Assembly (NCBI GenBank): GCA_014925825.1
Contig: JACGCK010000007.1
Coordinates: forward strand, 124,001-188,000
Source: Pholiota molesta
Taxonomy: Eukaryota; Basidiomycota; Agaricomycetes; Agaricales; Strophariaceae
DNA length: 64,000 nt
Direction of reading: 5' to 3'
Shown here: in pieces, positions 48,621-58,759 of the stretch
How the letters are laid out: each line of letters begins with the position of its first letter
Position numbering within the stretch: the stretch's first letter is position 1
Notes under the pieces: model-generated
Told to the model about the DNA's origin: nothing
The model's input: only the letters and a program-made list of their open reading frames with translations
Databases searched by the model: none
Program-made: the position numbers and the translations under genes

Positions 48621-48739
48621 GAAGCGCTATGAACCGATATCTGTTTGTCGTTTCTTACTTTCTTTTACCCTCGCTAACAGCAAGTCGCGTACAGGCGGGC
48701 GAGTACATCAAAGCCCGATTGGCTGCGAATTATGCGTAA
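46994..48739 (+). CDS. 2-oxoglutarate/Fe(II) dioxygenase 3, full-length
   Basis: Same exon plan as copies 1 and 2 but with the native 3' end. After GTWSEDHPKRYEPIS an intron (from about 48,633 to 48,694) leads to AGEYIKARLAANYA and the stop at 48,737-48,739, as in typical fungal IPNS-like dioxygenases. Iron ligands (HSD and the STVHRV His) and the SRYS motif are present. The 5' 1.4 kb is nearly identical to copy 2. The part after about 48,410 is noticeably diverged from copies 1 and 2, placing the recombination boundary there. This is the best candidate for the ancestral, fully functional gene. Confidence 0.88.
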
Positions 48740-49002
48740 TGGAGCGATGGAGTGGTTATTCATGATCTGGCCGTGATGCCTCTCTTGAAGGCTGCCGCTT
48801 ATAACTGCCGCCATACTGTTATCTTCTATACTGATCCATTTTTACTGTACTTGTTGTATAGCCTCTTCTAAACGACCAGAGGAAGGAAGGAGTTCTTGAA
48901 TTTGTGATATTTTTCGACTGTATTTTAGATATCTGCTACAAGTGCTTTGTGTACACAATTTACGGAGTCCTAAGCAAGTCCTAAGCTAGGATACGGACTC
49001 GT
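48740..49002. other. Spacer after dioxygenase 3
   Basis: Likely 3' UTR of dioxygenase 3. Nothing else seen. Confidence 0.4.
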
Positions 49003-50127
49003 TTAGAGTACGTTGAATTGGTACATGTAGTCGGAGAAATTGACTACATGTATATCCAGTTCGGCTTTTGGAACGGAATAATAGATCACCTCTGTATCAA
49101 TGGTGCTTGGTGGATCGCTGTCCTTCTTGTTGAGTTCGAAAATGATTGGTTTCTTTGTACCGAATATGTTGCGTTTCCCCACGAATGTTCCCAGGTTTGC
49201 TGCGAACCCGACAGCAAGGCAATTTCGGGGAAGTAAAATGGTGGTTTCGTCTCCTCCAAAATGCAAGACTCCGAACATCAACTGGAACTGGATAAGGAAA
49301 GCCGGCGTAGGCTCGAAGATCCTCCTGTCAAGCAGATTATAGCTATGGGGGTAGTGTTCATAGTCATAATGGTACTCGGGTTCATGATGAGAAAGATCGA
49401 TTGTAGCATAGTAATCTCCAATTGCTGGGTAAGTAATCCAACGCTGCATTGGGTGGACCCGGTGGAGACAGCCCAGGCATCAGGAGAGTGCTACACGTAG
49501 GCCTAAGTGCGTCAGAGTTATGGGCTTTATTGGGGTTAACGCATCCAACTGTATATCGAAGATCTCTGCAGATAGTACGATGCGTCGCGAGGGAGAAGAG
49601 ACGATGCGCTGGAGGCGGACGTGCCGCCCGCCCGATTGAAGATGTCCAAAACGTAGGGGACCGTGTTCAGAATCTCCTTTACAATGCGCATGAACGCGTT
49701 CTCGGATCCCTCGCCATATGCGGTCGACATGCTGATGTTGAAGATTCCCATGAGAGAGTAGGCGGCGTCCTGAGTCCTCCTCCCGTGTGACCTCCCGCAT
49801 GGCTGCCCATTGCATCTTGCGCGAAATGGGTATGCTGAGCGTTTCAATAACTCGATCAAGTTCGTCTTTTGTAATGTTGGTTGCTAGATAGATCTGGGCC
49901 AATATTTCCGGATTTGATTTATCGGTATATCTGTCCTTGTTGAACACCTTCCAATATGTGTTGTAGAATTTGAGGTGTACTGGGGCAAGGAGTTCCTGGA
50001 GGGTCCACCCACGCGTAAACCAGGGGTCGCCAGCCATGTCTGCTAGGGACGTAGTCTTCGCAAGATAAGTGATACAGAACAAATCAATAGGAATAATTTT
50101 TGGATAATCTCTTGCTGGCAACTTCAA
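49003..50127 (-). pseudogene. HET-domain (heterokaryon incompatibility) pseudogene
   Basis: Minus-strand pieces match the HET domain: LADMAGDPWFTRGWTLQELL, APVHLKFYNTYWKVFNKD, ISRKMQWAAMREVTREED, then in another frame YSLMGIFNISMSTAYGEGSE and NAFMRIVKEILNTV. A C-terminal piece at 49,003-49,449 continues after a probable intron. HET proteins trigger cell death on contact between incompatible fungal individuals. The N-terminus is missing: homology stops at a repeat block (50,106-50,324). At least two frame changes occur, one of which is not the common one-base gap, so I regard it as genuinely broken. Confidence 0.75.
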
Positions 50128-50324
50128 TACTGATTGCGCTGATTGTAGGCAATTTGTAGCTGGTTTGCATTGGGTTTGCAGATTTCGCCAAGATTTCGCA
50201 ACTGTACAAATATTTTAAAACATTGATAATGCCCGCGCACTTGTAATTCAAAATTTGAGAAAAAAAATTTGACGTCAGGGGACTTTTAAGAAATATCGGG
50301 TCGAGGAATAGGCAAGGAATGGGT
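50106..50324. repeat. ~200-bp block repeated at 52,214-52,394
   Basis: Starts CTTGCTGGCAACTTCAAT and ends GGTCGAGGAATAGGCAAGG. Similar sequence at 52,214-52,394 shows that P4 and P5 were tandem duplicates about 2.1 kb apart before the KDZ insertion. Here the block continues without interruption into AATGGGTTGGGAATGGG. Confidence 0.8.
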
Positions 50325-50387
50325 TGGGAATGGGTTCGCATTAGGTTCGCATTCAATTTGCATTCAATTGCGACGGAAAAGAGTAGA

Positions 50388-50420
50388 AATCACGTGCTCA
50401 GTAATCACGGTCACAAGGTG
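50388..50420 (+). promoter_or_regulatory. P4 copy of shared upstream CACGTG motif
   Basis: AATCACGTGCTCAGTAATC followed by ACGGTCACAAGGTG, 235 bp before the P4 ATG. CACGTG is the core site of bHLH factors in fungi. Confidence 0.65.
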
Positions 50421-50622
50421 TCGGTGAATACTCGTTCAATCATTCGTCGTTCGCCTTTGAACAAATCCTCCACCGCCCGCTCACCGTCTCCAGGGCACAC
50501 GTTCTCTCCCACACAACAACCGCAGCTATTCAGGACACAGCACGCGTAGTCAACTAGGGAGCGAACATCCATCTGTAATCCCATGCCAGCGAACTTCACC
50601 CGGCCCAAACGCAACAGAAACT

Positions 50623-51790
50623 ATGCTTAGCTTGCAGCGATTGCGTTCTCGCCTCTACCGGCCCTTCCGCCAGCTCTATCGTTATCCTGCGCCAGCGCTG
50701 AATTCATGGTGCTCCTCACCATCTGCACATAGTGTACCTATGTCACCTTTAGGAACCCGGATGCTTGCGGTGCGTTTCTCCCCATGTTCAGCGCATGCCG
50801 CACAGTCCGTTGATGCTCCCCCAGACGTCGAAAGGGACACCCGCCGTGCGACGCCCGTATGTCTCGCCTGTCTATAAGCTGCGCACCCTCTGCCCCGAGC
50901 GCCTGGAGGCAGTGGGCCAGGAGGCGATCGATCTGTCGGGGAAGGTGGAGCCCTACGTGCGCACGCTCATCGACGGACCCCAGCTGCGCTGTGTGTATGA
51001 ATGCGAATATCCGGGTGGCCGCCGTATTCGGACACCTTTTCCTGAGGGCACAAAAGGCGTCTTTTACTACTATAGTCCCGCAGAGGGGCCCGAACTCGAC
51101 GCGGGGGTGCGTTTCCGGATTTGCGAGAGTGCGGCGGAGTTCAAGAGGGGCCGAGACCTGCTGGGCACGCATGGCGACGTGTGGGGCCCGAAGGTGCTGG
51201 AGCTGGTCAAACATAAAGAACATGAAGCCTTTCTGGCGCTCTCCCGCGCGGAGCAGCTGATCAGCGAGGCCCTCATCGCTGACATCGACAAATTGGACAT
51301 CTCGAGAAGAGTGGGACTATACCAGGTCCACCTGTCGGACCCGTTTTATCTAGATCTCGGCCAACGAAAGTGTCATATTACGTACGTAACGCGCGCGAAG
51401 GTGGTCCAGCTGGTGTTTCCGCGGAAAGCATTCGCGGTGGGGACCGGTGGTAACTTATTCCCACTGACGGGTCAGGCATTCCATCTTCGCGTCCGCGCTC
51501 TAGTGCTAATCCCGCTCTCTGTAGGCATTATCAAGGTCCAGTTTGAACTCTCCAATCTCCGGGAACACAAAAAGCTCGGGCCTACACTCGTTATCCGTGT
51601 GCTTGATGTCATCAACCCTATTGCTGTGCTTCCGGGCTACGACACGGTCCCCCTCCCCCCTATGCCTGTCCCCGGCACTCTGTTACATCGATTGTTTCAC
51701 GGACGGCTCCGTGTGGTGGCCATCCCGCTACAGCGCCAGCGGATGGCGGAGGACCTTCTCGCGCTCGCAAAGACGACGTGGGCGCAATGA
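50623..51790 (+). CDS. Orphan family member P4, intact
   Basis: Exons 50623-50769, 50825-51470 and 51525-51790 encode 352 residues. Intron 1 is 55 nt and shifts the frame, so splicing is required; intron 2 is 54 nt, interrupting the Gly codon of PLTG. Conserved blocks: MLSLQRLRSRLYRPFRQLYR (basic, presequence-like), LRTLCPERLEAVGQEAIDLS, TKGVFYYYSPAEGPELDAGV, RFRICESAAEFKRGRDLLGT, VWGPKVLELVKHK, IKVQFELSNLREHKKLGPTL, and a C-terminus IPLQRQRMAEDLLALAKTTW. No domain is recognised and no catalytic motif is obvious. An alternating basic/acidic pattern and a FYYYSP-type strand suggest a compact globular fold. It is the best reference copy of the family. Confidence 0.82.
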
Positions 51791-52002
51791 AGCGTGTGCG
51801 AGGATTGTTCAAGCTGCCTGGTACCACACATTGTTGGTCGAATATCGGCTGGCTCCAGATACGGTTACCCCCGCGCAGTCCCTGAGTAGCGGCCTGCGCC
51901 CATGTGGCTCGGTCTAGCGAGTTGACCCCGACGTACTGTGACTCAATCCCTGGTGACAGTAGGATGGGCTGCGAGGACGAACGAGCCCGATGTCGACGAT
52001 CT

Positions 52003-52210
52003 TTATGAGAGATTGGTGTCATCCTCACGCGTTGCCTCATTCGTGAAATGGGTCTGCCAAGCCATCCTAATAATGCGATCGAGTTCTCTTGTCTCCAGGA
52101 TTTTCGGATGCGGTTTATGTGTATCAGTATATCTGTGCATATCAGACGCTTTCCAATTTGTGTAGTAGAACCTTATGTGTGCTGGTGCAAGGAGTTTTTG
52201 ATTTTCAATA
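52003..52210 (-). pseudogene. HET-domain remnant downstream of P4
   Basis: Minus-strand LLAPAHIRFYYTNWKAS followed by a degenerate MHRYTDTHK segment corresponds to APVHLKFYNTYWKVFNKDRY of the larger HET pseudogene. It is cut at the same ~200-bp repeat block. It represents the HET part of the next tandem unit. Confidence 0.65.
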
Positions 52211-52386
52211 ACTACACTCTTGCTGGCAACTTCAATGCTGATTATGAGCAATTTGTAGTTGGTTTGCAGATTTCGCAACTGTACAAATATTTTAAAACAT
52301 TGATTACGCCCGCGCACTTGTAAATCAAATTTTGAGAAGAGACTTTTGATGTCAGGAGACTTTTAAAGAATATCTGGTCGAGGAAT

Positions 52387-52394
52387 AGGCAAGG
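52387..52394. repeat. Left 8-bp target-site duplication of the KDZ element
   Basis: AGGCAAGG directly before the element end; repeated at 62,068-62,075. Confidence 0.9.
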
Positions 52395-52443
52395 GAGGAC
52401 ATCCCATCCGCTGGCATGACCTGCGACCTGCGACCTGCGACCT
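52395..52443 (+). repeat. Left terminal inverted repeat with GACCTGC repeats
   Basis: About 28 bp of terminal repeat, then three GCGACCT units. Counterpart at 62,014-62,067. Confidence 0.85.
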
Positions 52444-52605
52444 CGGCATCATTCACGGCCCGATGATTAGTCATTGGCCTTCCAACGTAGATTAGATATG
52501 CACTAGATTAGATTAACATGTCTTATGTGCGTCAGTAGCTTTGCCTGTAACAAATCCTCTGCTATAGCACATCATCAGCGACCGCCTGCTCCATTTTCCT
52601 CACCT

Positions 52606-54928
52606 ATGCAGCTACAAAAACTGCTGAAAATTGCCACATCAGTACCTACGCTCTCACTGGACAAGCTTGTTCTTTTCATTAGAATCGCTCAAACCCTTCG
52701 CCCATCAATTGAAATCAGTCTACTCAAGGCTTGTTCACCGCCAGAAACCCTCCCTGTGCATGTTTCCCGCATACTGTCTGGTGCGATCAAGGAAGGAATA
52801 GACGTTGTGGACCAATGCTGGAAGGAAATGAAGGAATATCTTTGGCTTCTGTCTCCAGATAGCGTGCAGCTTCACGAAGATGAGATTTCTCTTTTCAATG
52901 AACATGCTTTAGCTTTAAGTCTGTGTACGTCATTTATATATTTCCCTGTCAGTTTGATGGGCACTTAATTTTTATTTACTTCTACGGACCCTCTTAGCCT
53001 ATCGTCATCAATACCCGCCCACCCGTGTTTGCTTAACTCCTGGATGTTCGAATGCCCGGCCAGATGGCAATCCCGATAAAATCAGGACACTTACCAATGC
53101 TCTGACCCATCCAGCTACCCTCTTCACTATGCGGGAGGGCGCATTGCCTATTTATACCACCTCAACATACTGTCGAGGTGAGTATTTTGCTTATTTAACC
53201 CTGGAAGTTGCCTGGAAGCCTGTCTTACACCCTTTTCAAGGCTGTTATACCCGCTACTACCCCAACTATTTTGTCCACAGCCAATCCGGCACACGCACGT
53301 ATTACGCAGGCATCCCTGATGCTATCCAGGTTGCTCAACACTGCTACATGGACTGTGAGCTCTTAGAGTTCTTTGCGTCTAGTAGCGTTCATGGATGGTA
53401 TGCAATTTTCTCAAATAACAACTTGATAGGTTCTAAACATTCCAACAGGCTCTCATCCATGAATTGCGCTCGGATTTACAATGAGTCTATGCACCAACGC
53501 CACTCGAATGTCCTCAATAACCCAGGTGCCTATCTGGGTGTTTTTTCTCACTTCAAAAGGTCCGGCGTCATTCAAAGTCAGAGTAGCAAATTACAGGATG
53601 ACCAGGTACTTAATGGGTTCTTCCTGTATGCACTCCTGCTTGAAAAAGAGGAAAATGAAACCACTTTAATATTATCTCATCATGAACCATCACAATGCGC
53701 ACGCTTAAAGGAAGCACTTGCCCAACGTAATAGGCGTATGGAGGGTACTGGTCAGGAAGCATATAGACATGCCTGTGACCGCTGCTTTATTGTTTCTGTT
53801 AATAGCGATGGTCAAAAAGGTAGTGTTTTTTGATCACCTCCTGTAATTATCTCTTCTTACGCAAAATTTCAGTCAAAATTCATCCCGCTGTGTGCGATGG
53901 CGTAACCATAGGGCACCCTTGCTGCGCGGTACATGATTGCAAGGAAGAACTAATCAATAATCGCCACCGATTTTGCACCACCCACCACCACCTCAATATG
54001 CAATGTGCAGTTACTGACTGCATAGAATCACATCAGGATGGATATCGCACTTGCTCTAGCCCTGACCATCGCGCTCTGGAACAGGCCTTTTTCAAGCATG
54101 GCCAGGGCATCTTTACACTGAGAGATCGCTTGAAAAAGGCTGGAGCATCACTGCCCTCTGACTCGATGTCTCAGGAGGCATCTAATAATGATGCTGAGGC
54201 AGTTGTGGAGGCCAGTGCTTCTTCTACCACCAACACCCCATCCATTAGCATTTTGGAGGACCCTGATGCTGTTTTGGAGTGTGACGGAAAGGCAGATGCT
54301 GGGAACAGGAAGTTACGCGCTTTTTTTGGCCGCCGCCGTACTCACAATGAACAACTGATAATGCGTCCTTGTGGTGTAATCCTTGCTCGGGCAACTTTTT
54401 TTGGGTCGGAGGCCATTTCAGCAGTGAATGTAAGCTCCCTTCTATCAGTTTTTCCTCCCAGTTATATCTGACAGATACCTCCTTTACTATTAGTCTTTTG
54501 CAAAGGCGGTGTTTCCAACCCCTCAATCCACACCAGAGTTTTTCATTTTCGATAACAACTGCAAGCTAGATGCCCACATAAAGCGAATTAATGATGAACA
54601 TTTCAAAGACACAGGAAAACCAGTGGACGTCTTCCATTTTACCTCAAAGCACAAAGTTACCGACACTCACTGCCAACAAAATTGCAACCCAGCTGCTTTT
54701 CCGGAACTCATCCAAGATGGCAAGTGGCGAATTAATATGTCAGTGTGCGAGCAGACGAATCTTTGGATTGGTGGTTTCCAGGCTATTCTCCGAGATATGG
54801 AAGCAATTAGGTATAATTTCTTTCTTGATGAGATGATCAAGCGTAGAAATAGGTATATCATCAAACAGCTAGATATCAAGGGTCATGTTCCTTGGATTAT
54901 TCCTACTAAAGCCATCTTCCCATCTTAA
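52606..54928 (+). CDS. KDZ transposase with CxC5 and CxC6 cysteine clusters
   Basis: Six exons: 52606-52924, 52998-53177, 53241-53397, 53449-53819, 53873-54429 and 54494-54928. They give 672 residues, all in phase. The N-terminal helical part (LSLDKLVLFIRIAQTLRPSI) leads into the CxC5-type cluster (CLTPGC near residue 116, STYCRGCYTRYYPN near 165). SSMNCARIYN follows, then the CxC6-type cluster (residues ~350-402: HPCCAVHDC, RFCTTHH, MQCAVTDC, GYRTCSSPDH). The C-terminal transposase core has FIFDNNCKLDAH (~547), CQQNCNP and EQTNLWIGGFQAIL (~622), where the catalytic acids are expected. An upstream in-frame Met at 52,525 is possible, but homologous N-termini start near MQLQKLLK. Confidence 0.85.
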
Positions 54929-55028
54929 TCACCTTTTTCAATGACATTGTCTTTCAAATTCTCTGGCTAATCAGGAATCAATAAGCTTCTATGAATTATG
55001 TAGTAAAGGGTAAAGCAACTACAAATAT

Positions 55029-57006
55029 TTACAGAATAGAGCGCTGAGTGCCCAAGGTAAGAAATGCCTCCTGGACAGAGGCAGAGTAGTCAACTTTACC
55101 AGAATGTCCTTTGGCAATTGCCTCCGCAACAGTTTCGTTGTCAGTCTCAGATGATCGATACATAGAAGCCTGATTGAAATAGACTAAGCTTCCCCTGCCC
55201 TCATCATCACCATCCTCAATCGGAGTGGAATTTCCGGGTAATGGTCTTTCATCTCCATCTGTTGTTACGAATTTGAAGTCTTCAAGCCAGGGAAATCAGG
55301 TAAGCTTCCTGTTGAGAAAAACAGAATACATACCAGTAATATCTATATTAAAATGGTAGAGAAGCGATGATGGGTAGGCCACCATGGTCCAGGGAGGAAG
55401 CTGAATAGCAACGCCAGCTTCCCATAGAACCAACCAGGACCTTTTGGTGTGGTTGAATTTCTTTCCTACAAGACAAGTAGGTTAATCGATGAGAAAATAG
55501 GCGTCTGGATGCATCAAAGAATTACCTGGAAGCTGGTAGATCACCAAAACACAAACACCCACGATGTTTTTTGAATCTGCATGAGGCTGACAGTGTACTC
55601 GCTTTTGATCAGGAAACAGCCCATTGATGCAAAAATTCCAGAACAAATCAAAAAGAGGTGCCACTCCGTATTTTTCTTGATGCCACCGAGCGGATTTAAG
55701 AAACCTCTCAGCAACACCAGGAAAAATTAATCGGACCACAGAGGAGACACGCTTCCTGTAGGATATGAATACCATCATGGCAACAAAATCAAAAAAGATA
55801 TACGAACGTGATATTCTGGATGATGGGGTTCCTTATAAACTCTTCAGAGATTTCAAAATTATCCCGGTGCCAACGAGTAAGGCTTGGTTTCTGATGGTAG
55901 GGGGTGGAGTTAGGTAAGCTTCCTTGAGCGAGGATGAGAAAAGCATACCTTTGCATACTGCCTGTGGTGGCCAATGATACATGGGAAGTGAGGCCCACGC
56001 TCGCCTTTGGAGTTTTTACGCTGGAATTCCCTCGAGTTTAGCGATGCACTCAAAAGCCGATCGACAGCTTCTGCAAAGGGTACAGCCTGTGACTTTAGCC
56101 ATTCAAACTGAGATGTCCTATACAAAAAGATACGGGAGTCAGAGTCCAGAAGGACAGCTGGGCGTAGGCTCGCAAAAAAAAAAATAAGGCTGGAATTCAA
56201 CAAAAGAAAGATGGGCATACTCACAGATCTGCTGGCACTGGAAAAAATTTTGCTACTGTATCAAGGATGGAGTTGTTTGAGTAAGACCTCCGTATTTGTG
56301 ATCGGGCAAGAGGTGGTGGGTTGAGGCCCTGCCAGCCAGTGGACACATGGGCACCGTTGAGGTTGATGGAATAGCTCTGGGTGCGGAACAGCTCTCCTCT
56401 CTGAATCCACTTAGCTCGCAAGCGTCTAGTATCCGCAAGAAAGGTATCACGGCCAGCTTCCCAGATATAAACACCCCCTCGAGGACGCTTGGAGTTTTTA
56501 CTGCGACGGCCGTTCGATTTTTTGGGCGCAGTTGACCTCAACAGCTCAGGAACGTCGTGTTTCGGTTCAGTGGGAGCAGTCATAGAAGGAGGGGTGCCAT
56601 AGGAAAGGGTTATGGTAGCGGATGGGCTGGTGGTATGGGACAAGGAGCTAGAATCACAGTTGAGACTGAGGAACTATAATTTTTTTTTAAAAGTCGTGGG
56701 CACTCACCTCCAACCCTCACTGTCTCCCGGAGGCAGCCGAAAGCCAGCTTTCTTGTTCTTCACAGAGGTGGCGGAGCCCTTGGCCTTGCGTTTTTGAGGA
56801 GTAGGGGACAGAGAAGGGGAGCTTTCCAAGACTAAGTCGCCTCCTTCCTCAGAGTTGGTGCCACTATCAGCATCCTGCTGGACCATTCGTTCCAAATGAC
56901 AGCTGTCGAAGATGTCCATCGCAAAGGGGTCGGCCTCCGAGTTGATGTGAACCCCAGAGCGCTGGCTTCCAGGAGATACTGCTGCAGGAGGTTGCCAAGT
57001 TTGCAT
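55029..57006 (-). CDS. TET/JBP-like 2-oxoglutarate/Fe(II) dioxygenase
   Basis: Seven minus-strand exons: 56708-57006, 56225-56647, 55949-56189, 55808-55890, 55526-55755, 55334-55465 and 55029-55279. They give 552 residues with no frame break. Residues 1-125 are disordered; a basic RRSKNSKRPRGG motif precedes the folded part. Jelly-roll landmarks are LRPAVLLDSDSRIFLYR, the HxD pair His407-Asp409 (HCQPHADSKN), WLVLWEAGVAIQLPPW and the distal His462 (YPSSLLYHFNID). GRGSLVYFNQASMYRSSE lies near the end. TET/JBP enzymes oxidise 5-methylcytosine or thymine in DNA and are known companions of KDZ transposons in mushrooms; an effect on element silencing is inference. The gene converges with the transposase gene (100 bp apart). 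One intron (56,190-56,224) is only 35 nt. Another nucleic-acid dioxygenase subfamily is possible. Confidence 0.72.
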
Positions 57007-57099
57007 TCACAGCGTACCAGTAGCTCTGAGCAAGGACCATGGGGTTGGGCCTGTGAGTCCTGTCCTCGTTAATAAGTTAAGTACTTTTGCATGGATACA

Positions 57100-58560
57100 A
57101 ATCGCGGCTCACCTCGCTATTCACAGAAGGTGGGGACATGCTAACCCGGGGGCTTTCGGCCAGGAGGCCAGGAGATACACCTGAAAGGGGCTCGACGCGC
57201 TCGAACGAACTACGGATCATGTGGCTTCCAACCCTGTATCACGTGATCACGCAAGCCATCGTTTGTTTAAATGAGCGCGTTTCTGGACCACTCTCCCAGG
57301 TGCACAGTCATCCACCCAGTGGCCCCACGCCCCAGGTCGCCTCGCGGAGTACCGCGTGCAGCTTGGGGAGGTGCTGCTGCGACCCCAGGCTACCCCACTC
57401 CCGCCACGCCCCACCGCCGCCTCAGACGCGACCTCGCTCCGCACGCGAGCATGCTGCCACTCTGCTCTCTACGCGCAACGCCAACAACGCGGCCCCCTGT
57501 GCTGCTCGGCTCGACGTCCACTCAGCAACACGCGACGCCGCGATGTGGAAAACGCGACACGGATTACCACGGCGACGTCGACGATGCGACGCGGATTCTC
57601 CAACTCCCCCAAACACAGGGCCTCACCCCTCGCGCTGGGCTCGAGGCCGGCCAACGACACCCTGCGTCGGGACGTGGCCCACGACCCGCGCGCGACAGAC
57701 GAACGAGCGACGACGTGCCGATGACCGACGGCAAGCATCAACATGCCGCAACCAAGGACAACCTGCACGGCGATGCGGACGATGGACGTGACCAAGACCA
57801 ACCACAAGCGGCCGGCGCGCACAACCCGCACGCGCGGACGCGATTCGATGGACGGCGGGTTGGCACGGAGGTGCCGCAATGGATGAGGATGAGGGGGGCG
57901 AGCGGACGCGTCGCTAACCCCTCCACAGGTGCGTTCCATCCAGGCCAGGCCTTCCTATTTGCCACTGACCTCGCCCATCCCCAGCCATCTCTCACAGCGA
58001 TGACGCGGCAGGCGTAGTCCTGCTCTACATGGACGCCTATTCGCGGCGCCCAGTGACGCGCAAGGTCGCGTACGCGACCAGCCACCCCAACCGCTGCGCG
58101 CGTCGCGGCGTCCCAGCTTGCCCAAAGACAATGCCTCGCCCCCAAACGACACCCTGCGCCCCAGCTTGCCCCCTCGGTTGCTTGGTTGCCCCATGCCTCA
58201 GGTCGCCTCCTGGAGTACCGCCGCGCAGCCTGAGGCGGGGCTCTAGCTTCCAGGTCCTCTAGCTTCCAGGTCGCCTCCGGAGCATCGCGACTGCTCGCGA
58301 TCCACCCACCCACGCTGCCGATCTTCGCGCCCTGCCAATCCTCGCCCAGGTCTCCTTGACCGCTCTCAGGCCAAGTGCGACGTCGACAACGTGCACGCCT
58401 CAGGTGGGGCGGCTGGATTCTCAGGCCAAACCAGTCCACAAGACACCGGACGTCGGCGACATGCAGACGCGTAATTGGGCGCTCTTGGCCAAGGTCTAGG
58501 TGTGGGCGGGGTGAATGGGCGCGGCGTATGCGATGGTTTCCTTGCCAGTGATACCTGCAG
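57100..58560. other. GC-rich block inside the KDZ element
   Basis: A stretch much richer in G/C than the genes on both sides. It contains internal repeats (CCCCAGGTCGCCTCGCGGAGTACCGC-type units near 57,330 and 58,200; CTCTAGCTTCCAGGTC twice at 58,233-58,272). Long open frames on both strands are expected from base composition and lack recognisable domains. It may be a nested insertion or a promoter/UTR region; I see no gene. Confidence 0.45.
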
Positions 58561-58759
58561 AAATCTTTTCCTCAACGCCAGTCCTAGACATAGAAAGGTC
58601 GCAAATAATAGAATATATTCTTTTTTCCTTCGAAGTAAGAAGCTTAGTATATGAGTGGGGATTTTTTTGTATCTTTGAATAAGGTTGTAAGACTGAGGGG
58701 GGGTTGTAAATCAGAATTGGAATTAAAAAAGGAGCATGCCACCAAAGTGGTTTAGTTTT

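Noticed and set aside
51450..51524. A 75-nt intron 2 in P4 starting at GTAACT
   Set aside because: Comparison of all five members puts the donor after PLTG (GTCAGG/GTGAGG/GTTGGA), giving introns of 54-58 nt and a conserved protein junction.
50106..52394. Solo LTRs flanking P4
   Set aside because: The paired ~200-bp blocks lack TG..CA ends and their own target duplication. They are explained as parts of a ~2.1 kb tandem duplication.
52525..52605. Upstream Met for the KDZ transposase
   Set aside because: The extra 27 residues are low-complexity, and the homologous fold begins at MQLQKLLK. Not excluded, but less likely.
57087..58439. Long overlapping open frames on both strands (up to 248 codons)
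   Set aside because: They lie in the GC-rich block where stop codons are rare by composition. No domain, splice structure or frame preference supports a gene.
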